Source: JAUVKA01 sp964465145
Lineage (GTDB): Bacteria; Bacteroidota; Bacteroidia; Bacteroidales; UBA12481
NCBI GenBank assembly: GCA_964465145.1
Contig: CAYXJR010000080.1
Span: forward strand, 1-19,358
Direction of reading: 5' to 3'
Length of the DNA stretch: 19,358 nt
The notes under the pieces were generated by a model. The model was not told where the DNA came from. It made no database searches and saw nothing but the letters and a program-made list of their open reading frames with translations. Of the stretch, positions 13,612-19,358 are shown in pieces; position 1 is the first letter of the stretch; every line of letters starts with the position of its first letter. The translations under genes and the position numbers were made by a program.

Positions 13612-14856
13612 ATGAGATCAATCATGCAGAATAAGATAGTCATCTTCGGTGCCGGAAAAATCGGAAGGTCGTTCATTGGACAGCTATTCAGCCTGGGCGG
13701 TTATGAGGTGGTTTTTATAGATGTTGATAAAGAGATCATCGACGAATTAAACAAACGAAGAAGCTATAAGGTAATCATCAAGTCTGATAAGGAAGAGGTT
13801 CTGAATATTTCGAATGTCAGGGGTGTTTTTGCCGGCGATGAGGCATCGGTTGCATTTGAAGTAGCTACGGCCGGGATAGTGGCTGTTTCAGTTGGACTGC
13901 ATGGATTAAATAATATTTTTCCATCCCTGGCAAAAGGTTTGAAGAATCGATATGAATTAGATAATCAATCGGCCCTGGATATCATCATTGCTGAAAATAT
14001 GCTTAATGCCGATGTTTTTTTTCGTGATGAACTGAAAAAACTTTTGCCCCCATGGTACCCTTTCACCCGGTTGGTTGGCCTGGTTGAAACCAGCATTGGC
14101 AAGATGGTACCCATCATGCTGAATAAAGAAATTAAAGAAGATATATTGCAGGTGTTCGCCGAACCTTATAATACACTGATCCTGGATAAGAAAGCATTTA
14201 GGAATCCGATTCCACATATTGCAGGTTTATCACCGAAAGAAAACATGAAAGCATGGGTCGACCGCAAATTGTTTATCCACAATTTAGGTCATGCAGCAGC
14301 TGCATATATCGGGTATCTGTATAATCCCGGTTTTGTCTTTATGCATGAAGCTCTTGCGGTCCGGGAAGTGCATGATCAAACGAGGAACACCATGCTGCAA
14401 TCAGCAGCTATATTATTGAAAAAATACCCAGGAGAATTTTCAAAAGAAGATTTAACCGGACATATAGGCGATCTGCTGTTGCGTTTCCAGAACAAGGCCC
14501 TGGGAGATACCCTTTTCAGGGTTGGCTGCGATTTAATGCGTAAACTGGGACCCGGGGACCGTATGGCAGGTGCCATTAAATCAGCCATGGCTTTTGATCT
14601 TCCATACGACAAAATACTATTTGCCCTTGTTTGCGGCATTCATTTCAGGGCAAGGGATGAGAATGGCAATATGCTGCCAGAGGACACAAAATTCGTTATG
14701 CTTTATCAAACGGGTATTACCCATGTATTAGAAACTATATGCGGTTTTGATCCAATCCAAAACAAAGGGTTATTCGAGGAAGCTCAGGTGATTGACAAAC
14801 AGCTGGAAACCGCCAGGCAAGCTATGGATCTGATTAACAATCTCACCGGCAGTTAA
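13612..14856 (+). CDS. mtlD: Mannitol-1-phosphate 5-dehydrogenase family protein
   Basis: 414 aa, polyol-specific long-chain dehydrogenase family. The usual member interconverts mannitol 1-phosphate and fructose 6-phosphate with NAD(H) in the cytoplasm. The N-terminal Rossmann fold shows IVIFGAGKIGRSFIGQLFSL (residues 9-28), and an acidic residue at the strand-2 end (VVFIDVDKE) fits NAD preference. The family catalytic motif K-x4-N-x2-H is present as K219-LFIH-N224-LG-H227, followed by AAAAYIGYLYN. The C-terminal helical domain carries GDRMAGAIKSAM. An ATG at 13624 (MQNKIVIFG) is an alternative start. It directly abuts the PfkB kinase and is probably co-transcribed with it. The exact polyol phosphate is not settled by sequence: mannitol-1-P is the family default, but a sister substrate is possible. 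Confidence 0.87.
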   Translation: MRSIMQNKIVIFGAGKIGRSFIGQLFSLGGYEVVFIDVDKEIIDELNKRRSYKVIIKSDKEEVLNISNVRGVFAGDEASVAFEVATAGIVAVSVGLHGLNNIFPSLAKGLKNRYELDNQSALDIIIAENMLNADVFFRDELKKLLPPWYPFTRLVGLVETSIGKMVPIMLNKEIKEDILQVFAEPYNTLILDKKAFRNPIPHIAGLSPKENMKAWVDRKLFIHNLGHAAAAYIGYLYNPGFVFMHEALAVREVHDQTRNTMLQSAAILLKKYPGEFSKEDLTGHIGDLLLRFQNKALGDTLFRVGCDLMRKLGPGDRMAGAIKSAMAFDLPYDKILFALVCGIHFRARDENGNMLPEDTKFVMLYQTGITHVLETICGFDPIQNKGLFEEAQVIDKQLETARQAMDLINNLTGS

Positions 14857-14869
14857 CTGTGCCGACACC

Positions 14870-14897
14870 AAAAAAACCGCCCCCTTTCGGAGGCGGC
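14870..14897 (-). terminator. Rho-independent terminator for the T9SS protein gene
   Basis: On the minus strand: CCGCC-TCC-GAAA-GGG-GGCGG-type stem with a GAAA tetraloop, then seven T (14876-14870). It lies about 80 nt beyond the stop of the minus-strand 710-aa gene. On the plus strand only a weak T-tract follows. Confidence 0.75.
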
Positions 14898-14906
14898 TTC
14901 TTCACT

Positions 14907-14931
14907 GACGAATTTTCCGTATTCGTCTTTT
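14907..14931 (+). terminator. Possible terminator of the kinase-dehydrogenase operon
   Basis: GACGAAT-tttccgt-ATTCGTC, a 7-bp perfect stem followed by TTTT on the plus strand, 50 nt after the dehydrogenase stop. It is moderate in strength. A further 6-bp hairpin (GTAAAC-agtcg-GTTTAC, 14938-14954) follows. Confidence 0.5.
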
Positions 14932-14976
14932 GCGCATGTAAACAGTCGGTTTACCCGCCTGTATTATCTTAAGGAT

Positions 14977-17109
14977 CTAATTCCTCTCGTATCTGTTTCC
15001 AACAATCAGCCTGGAAACAATTAATTTGTCGCCGGAGCGTAATTGTATGAAATAAAAGCCTCTGGCAAGTTTTCGCTCAACATTAACAGTCTTCATTTCA
15101 CCGCCTTTAACAAATCCTTCATAAGCCCTCTTTACTATCTGGCCAGTGGCTGAATAAATATCGATAGTAGTATTTGCATCCTCCTTAACTGTAAACTCGA
15201 AGGTTACAGGTCCTGAGGTTGGGTTTGGATAAACCAGCATGGAAGTACCGTCAACAACTTCACCATCAATTATTTCGCCATCTTTGCCAGGTTTACCATT
15301 TCCACCGCCTTCATTTGAACCATTTTCAACAACAATCTCGCCCTCAGGTAATATCTCCTGCTCAACAGTTTCAAATTCCGTCCAGTCCCAATTGCTGGAG
15401 AACCAGATCCCGCCGTCACTGTTATAATAGGTTATACCAATTTCATCCGGGGCAAAAGTTCCCTCGACCCGGTCATTATCCGTCATGGTGACATGCAAGG
15501 GAGAATTACCAGCGATGCCGGAATAAGAGCCGTCTTCCTGCATTTCGGAAATATTAGCTTTGGCATCAAAAATAGCCTGACCCGTTGTCAGAACATATTG
15601 CCCGTCAATTACTCCAGATGGTCCTAACACCATAAGATTTATAGCATTGGTTTTAACAAGGTAAGTATGAATTCTTCCATCCAGTGTTCCATCATAATTA
15701 TACCAACTCCTGATGGTAATTGTCATTTTCCCTTGTGGATTGGTTTGCTTTTTGTTGTATTTAACATCGTAACTAAAATTAGTCAGCTCACCGTCAGCCC
15801 CTTTTATTTGACCGTCTGAATCACTGTTCAGAATATTCCCTGCGCCTAAAATTGAGCCTCCCGGAACAGGTTTTGCAACTGTGACAACTGCGATGCCTTC
15901 ACCTAAATCATTAAAGTAACCGCCCGAAATAATTACGGCGATATCAAAACTCTCGGCATCCATACTTTTTCCTATGTCAAATTGAACATCGGCACTTGCG
16001 ATACCAACTGTTCCATCTGTCATATCAATTAAACCAACCGGAAGGTTTTTCGCGCTTGGTATGGGGACAAGTCCACCACTTCTCACATAACAGAAAGTTA
16101 CCCTTGCTCCCCTTACATCGCCTGTTGGCGTACTGTTATCTTTTATTGTTGCAGCCAGGGTGATAGTACCCGTTGATACATTAGGTCCCGTTGTCCATGC
16201 CAGTATTTGTCCGGTATAGAAACCATAAGTAGCATCAAATGGATCTGCTTTCCTCGGAACGATCAATAAATCTATAGGTTCGCTTACACTAAACAGATAA
16301 AGAGGACTTACGTCAGGATCCGGGGTGAATTCAGCAGTAACAGCATACGGAACGGCTGAGTTGGGATCCAAAGGATCTGTAAGTTTTGGCAGTTCCGTAA
16401 GAGTATGGAGTAATGTAGCTCTGAGCGTAACTCCATAACCAGGCTCTTCAGGAGGGATCACGAAAGCAGGAACAGTACCATCGAATTCACATGTCGAAAC
16501 ATGTCCGCAGTTGTCTTCAGCCTCCCAATAAACATGGGTTGTTCCAGGAATAAATTCTTCATCAGCTAAAGAGCCGGTTCCTGTCCTTTCTCCGTTCGCG
16601 TCGGTGAGGGTCCAGGACAATAAAACCTCTGTGTCACAATTATCTGTTGCTGATATATCAAACTGGGTTCCTGCTATCAAAGAGCAGTCACCAGGCAGTG
16701 TTTCAACAGTTACCGATCCATCACATGCAACCAAAGCAGGACTTGTGATAACAGGATCAGACTGATCACCACCATCGTAACTTACAGTTGGAGATGGAAC
16801 AACAGGATTTCCGCACTCATCAGTAACAACATATGTGTATGTTACAGACCAGCTACATTCATCGCCAGTTGGTGTCCCAGATTTGACAACGGTAATTAAA
16901 CCTCCACAATTATCTTCATAAAGGGCTGCTATTTCAGCTTCAGTAGGTCCTACCGGAGCTTCACAAAGATCCATTCCGGTTTCACCTAGAGGTATTGATT
17001 CTCCGTCAATCAAATCCGGAGGTGTCTGGTCACTACCTGAATAAGTTATGGTTACTTCAAAGTCATTAACCGGACAACCATCAGAAATATTATATGTTCT
17101 GACTAACAC
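14977..17109 (-). CDS. T9SS-exported HYR-like-repeat protein, 5'-truncated
   Basis: 710 residues from a GTG at 17109. The first ~215 residues are Cys-containing Ig/HYR-like repeats (ISDGCPVNDFEVTITYSGSD, DECSWSVTYTYVVTDECGNP, WEAEDNCGHVSTCEFDG), typical of giant Bacteroidota surface proteins. A long beta-rich middle follows (about 220-600), then a Gly-rich linker (GSNEGGGNGKPGKDGE). The final ~85 residues form a type A T9SS sorting domain: LVYPNPTSGPVTFEF, IDIYSATGQIVKR, LARGFYFIQLRSGDK. This domain directs outer-membrane translocation and cell-surface attachment. There is no signal peptide, the sequence begins mid-repeat (VRTYNISDGC), and the frame stays open but non-repeat-like upstream. 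The natural N-terminus is therefore missing, and as it stands the product could not enter the periplasm. It was probably once much larger. Terminator at 14870-14897. Confidence 0.8.
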   Translation of the reverse strand: MLVRTYNISDGCPVNDFEVTITYSGSDQTPPDLIDGESIPLGETGMDLCEAPVGPTEAEIAALYEDNCGGLITVVKSGTPTGDECSWSVTYTYVVTDECGNPVVPSPTVSYDGGDQSDPVITSPALVACDGSVTVETLPGDCSLIAGTQFDISATDNCDTEVLLSWTLTDANGERTGTGSLADEEFIPGTTHVYWEAEDNCGHVSTCEFDGTVPAFVIPPEEPGYGVTLRATLLHTLTELPKLTDPLDPNSAVPYAVTAEFTPDPDVSPLYLFSVSEPIDLLIVPRKADPFDATYGFYTGQILAWTTGPNVSTGTITLAATIKDNSTPTGDVRGARVTFCYVRSGGLVPIPSAKNLPVGLIDMTDGTVGIASADVQFDIGKSMDAESFDIAVIISGGYFNDLGEGIAVVTVAKPVPGGSILGAGNILNSDSDGQIKGADGELTNFSYDVKYNKKQTNPQGKMTITIRSWYNYDGTLDGRIHTYLVKTNAINLMVLGPSGVIDGQYVLTTGQAIFDAKANISEMQEDGSYSGIAGNSPLHVTMTDNDRVEGTFAPDEIGITYYNSDGGIWFSSNWDWTEFETVEQEILPEGEIVVENGSNEGGGNGKPGKDGEIIDGEVVDGTSMLVYPNPTSGPVTFEFTVKEDANTTIDIYSATGQIVKRAYEGFVKGGEMKTVNVERKLARGFYFIQLRSGDKLIVSRLIVGNRYERN

Positions 17110-17400
17110 CCAATTATTTAAACATTTTTTAACACAAAACAGTTTTTTTGAAAATACAGGCCATTTACCATGAATATTGCAGAAAAAAAAAGTGCCTCCA
17201 CGACAAAATAGTGCACATACCCGACAATATATTACAACTAATACTCTGACTTACAACCTAATTTTACAAAGCTATTAATAGGGACATTGTTTTAGGTTAA
17301 CAATTGATTTTGCAAAAGAACCAACCAGGGCATGGATTGGTTCTTTTGCGTTACAATAGAGGTAAATGTATATTTACAAATCAAAACAAATACCGAAGAA
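17110..17400. other. Intergenic region at the broken 5' end of the T9SS gene
   Basis: No gene is supported here. The minus frame of the T9SS protein stays open to about 17214, but its translation (low complexity, Phe/Cys/Lys-rich) does not look like HYR repeats, so the coding match ends near 17105. The plus-strand BNR frame can be read from 17332, but its convincing start with a signal peptide is at 17401. The only structure seen is the hairpin at 17312-17349. Confidence 0.6.
17312..17349. terminator. Strong inverted repeat, possible bidirectional terminator
   Basis: GCAAAAGAACCAA (17312-17324) pairs perfectly with TTGGTTCTTTTGC (17337-17349) around a 12-nt loop. The A-rich/T-rich outer arms resemble a bidirectional terminator (GAACCAA...TTGGTTC then TTTT). 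It lies between two divergent genes where no terminator is needed, so it may be a relic of a gene that once ended here or a leader structure of the BNR gene. Confidence 0.5.
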
Positions 17401-19326
17401 ATGAAAAAGCTCACCCTTAATCCTTTCCTTATAATCCTTTCTTTTTTAATCCCTGGACCATGGTATTCAGCACAATCCCAGAGTGAAAAACCGTTAATGG
17501 GTGCCGAAGCCAGGATGAAATCATGGGAACAGCATATGCACCTCCAGGCCAAATCACCTTATAAAGATCTGAAATGGAGGGTTGCCGGGCCCGAGTTCCA
17601 GAGCGGCCGGGTGGAAAGTATCGCCTGTCATCCTGATCAGCCTTTCACAATCTACGCAGGAGTGGGCTCCGGCAGCTTATGGAAAACAGAGAACCATGGC
17701 ACAACATGGAAACCAATCTTTGATGACCAGCCCACGTTTGCAATCGGATGTGTTGCTATTGCCCCATCAAATCTAGATATAATATGGGTTGGAACAGGCG
17801 AGGTCCTTATGGCCAGGAGCTCCTATGCCGGCCTTGGAATCTTTAAGTCGGAGGATGCGGGAAAAACCTGGCAGCACATGGGGCTGGAAGGTACATACCA
17901 CATCCCAAAAATTGTGATTGATCCAAAAAATCCTAACATAGTTTATGCCGCTTCAATAGGACATAATTATACGAATAATGAAGAAAGAGGTTTATTTAAA
18001 ACCATTGATGGAGGGAAAAACTGGGAAAAGATCCTGTATATTTCGGAAAAGGCAGGAGTGATAGATGTTGTAATGGATCCCACCGACAATCAAACTCTTT
18101 ATGCAGCAAGCTGGGAGAGGGATAGGAAAGCCTGGAACAACACAAACGCAGGCGAAGGAAGCGGCCTTTACAAAACTACTGATGGGGGGAAAAGCTGGAC
18201 AAAACTCACTAATGGATTACCTGGCGGGAAACATCTAGGCCGTATTGGTTTTGAGATCGCTCCAACCAATCCTAATGTTGTTTATGCCATATTAGAAAAC
18301 CAGGCACCTGCACCTGATGGAGAAGGCAGAATTGGCGGTGAGTTATACCGATCTGATGATAAGGGTAGCAGCTGGGTAAAAACCCATACAGGACCATTTC
18401 CAACAGGTATAAATTATTCTTTCTGTGACGTCAGGGTAGCCCCGGATAATGAGGACGAGGTTTTTGTGCCCGGATGGAAACTGGTTCATTCAACAGACGG
18501 GGGCAAAACCTTCGAATTCACCGGGAATACAGTTGTACATATTCTATCTCATGACATTCGTGTTATGCATCTGGACATGCATGATTTGTGGATTGATCCA
18601 ATAAATCCCGACCGGCTCCTTCTTGGGAATGACGGTGGCTTTTACTGTTCATGGGATCGTGGTAATACCTGGCTGCATTATAACAATTTACCTATCGGAG
18701 AATTTTATGCCGTTTCGGTTGACAATGCCGATCCATACAATATATATGGCGGTACACAGGATGATGCGGCCCTGTACGGGCCGGGAACTCATAATGTTGA
18801 AGACCGCCTTACAAAGTTCGGGGTGGAAGATCCATGGAAGCAAGTTTATGTCGACCAGTGGGGCGGCGGCGACAGCTACTTTACAGAACCAGATCCAACC
18901 AACCCTGATGTTATTTACTACGAACATCAGTTTGGTGCATTTCGCAGGAAAAATATCAAAACGGGTGAAACCAAATCGATTCAGCCAAAGGCAAAGGAAG
19001 GAGAAGAAAATTACCGGTATAACTGGATGACACCTTTTATTATCTCACAACATAATCCATCGACCGTATATTATGCTACCCAAAAGATGCTTAAATCAAC
19101 CGACAGGGGAGATAATTGGGATATAATTAGTCCTGATCTGACCACTAACCCAGGCCCTGAAAAACAGGGAAATGTACCCTTCGGCACTATTACTTCTATC
19201 TCAGAATCTCCTTTGAAGCAGGGCCTTATTTATGTGGGAACAGACGACGGTAATATCCAGATGACCGGAGATGATGGGAAAAGCTGGAGGAAACTGAACA
19301 TTGACTTAGGAATTGGGACAAATTAA
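17401..19326 (+). CDS. Secreted BNR/sortilin-like protein, C-terminally truncated paralogue
   Basis: 641 aa from the ATG at 17401 (MKKLTLNPFLIILSFLIPGP, a Sec signal peptide). A frame open from 17332 adds 23 residues that would bury the signal, so I reject it. The propeller carries Asp-boxes KSEDAGKTW, TIDGGKNW, TTDGGKSW, SDDKGSSW, STDGGKTF, SWDRGNTW, STDRGDNW, TGDDGKSW, and shares blocks with the 1071-aa protein (GSLWKTENHGTTWKPIFDD against GGLWKTENHGTTFKPIFDG; NIVYAAS; ISESPLKQGLIYVGTDDG against LSESPLKEGMLYVGTDDG). The paralogue continues about 430 residues past this point with more Asp-boxes, an Ig-like segment and a helical tail, but this frame stops after NIDLGIGTN. None of the three plus-strand frames in the remaining 32 nt resumes the family, so insertion or deletion is likely. 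Probably non-functional or partial; function of the family is unknown. Confidence 0.82.
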   Translation: MKKLTLNPFLIILSFLIPGPWYSAQSQSEKPLMGAEARMKSWEQHMHLQAKSPYKDLKWRVAGPEFQSGRVESIACHPDQPFTIYAGVGSGSLWKTENHGTTWKPIFDDQPTFAIGCVAIAPSNLDIIWVGTGEVLMARSSYAGLGIFKSEDAGKTWQHMGLEGTYHIPKIVIDPKNPNIVYAASIGHNYTNNEERGLFKTIDGGKNWEKILYISEKAGVIDVVMDPTDNQTLYAASWERDRKAWNNTNAGEGSGLYKTTDGGKSWTKLTNGLPGGKHLGRIGFEIAPTNPNVVYAILENQAPAPDGEGRIGGELYRSDDKGSSWVKTHTGPFPTGINYSFCDVRVAPDNEDEVFVPGWKLVHSTDGGKTFEFTGNTVVHILSHDIRVMHLDMHDLWIDPINPDRLLLGNDGGFYCSWDRGNTWLHYNNLPIGEFYAVSVDNADPYNIYGGTQDDAALYGPGTHNVEDRLTKFGVEDPWKQVYVDQWGGGDSYFTEPDPTNPDVIYYEHQFGAFRRKNIKTGETKSIQPKAKEGEENYRYNWMTPFIISQHNPSTVYYATQKMLKSTDRGDNWDIISPDLTTNPGPEKQGNVPFGTITSISESPLKQGLIYVGTDDGNIQMTGDDGKSWRKLNIDLGIGTN

Positions 19327-19358
19327 ACTTTACTTTTCTGGCTTTATAGTGTAATTCC

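Noticed and set aside
17332..17400. N-terminal extension of the second BNR protein
   Set aside because: It would place 23 unlikely residues before an otherwise good Sec signal peptide; the ATG at 17401 fits better and matches the paralogue.

Overview
The window reads as chromosomal DNA of a Bacteroidota bacterium, probably a glycan-degrading Bacteroidales/Marinilabiliales-type organism. The evidence is a type IX secretion (T9SS) C-terminal sorting domain, a GH125 mannosidase with a Tat signal, large secreted BNR/sortilin-like proteins, a Bacteroidota-style tyrosine recombinase with a YSWKHTG box, and starts that mostly lack Shine-Dalgarno sequences. The genus cannot be fixed from sequence reading alone.

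Positions 1-6440 are a decayed prophage. A frameshifted integrase (+, 61-761) converges on a minus-strand block of phage structural genes: a connector-like protein (6440-5685), a tail-assembly-chaperone-like protein (5678-5013), a short ORF without a normal start (5016-4681), a tail-completion-like protein (4684-4130), a tape-measure fragment (2580-1762), a trimeric fibre fragment (1775-951) and the C-terminus of another tail protein (991-758). The last three are joined out of frame at two apparent microhomology deletion junctions.

Between the tail-completion-like gene and the tape-measure stump lies an AT-rich cassette (about 2604-4116) that does not look like phage structure. It holds three minus-strand genes coupled by ATGA overlaps: a HEPN-domain protein, an unknown 127-aa protein with an aromatic-rich tail, and a SecB-family chaperone. 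A strong terminator follows, and three 21-bp tandem repeats plus a fourth partial copy lie upstream. The order and parts match a toxin-antitoxin-chaperone (TAC) system, with a HEPN protein in the toxin position. This is the most interesting element in the window.

Positions 6440-8630 are a carbohydrate-enzyme locus damaged by rearrangement: a 3' stump of a sialidase-like protein, a 3' stump of an arabinofuranosidase-like enzyme on the other strand, and an intact GH125 exo-alpha-mannosidase. From 8687 to 11902 (-) runs a full-length 1071-aa secreted BNR/sortilin-fold protein.

Positions 12061-12312 hold a 56-aa lipoprotein stump resembling the N-terminus of an S41-type peptidase, followed by a GT-rich tract and a terminator. 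An intact two-gene operon follows (12409-14856): a PfkB-family sugar kinase and a mannitol-1-phosphate 5-dehydrogenase family enzyme, probably interconverting hexose phosphate and polyol phosphate. Positions 17109-14977 (-) are the 3' part of a large T9SS-exported HYR-like-repeat protein lacking its 5' end. From 17401 (+) a second BNR/sortilin-like protein, paralogous to the first, is cut short at 641 aa near the window end.

At least eight genes are truncated or broken in 19 kb, so the region looks like a rearrangement- and decay-prone accessory zone.
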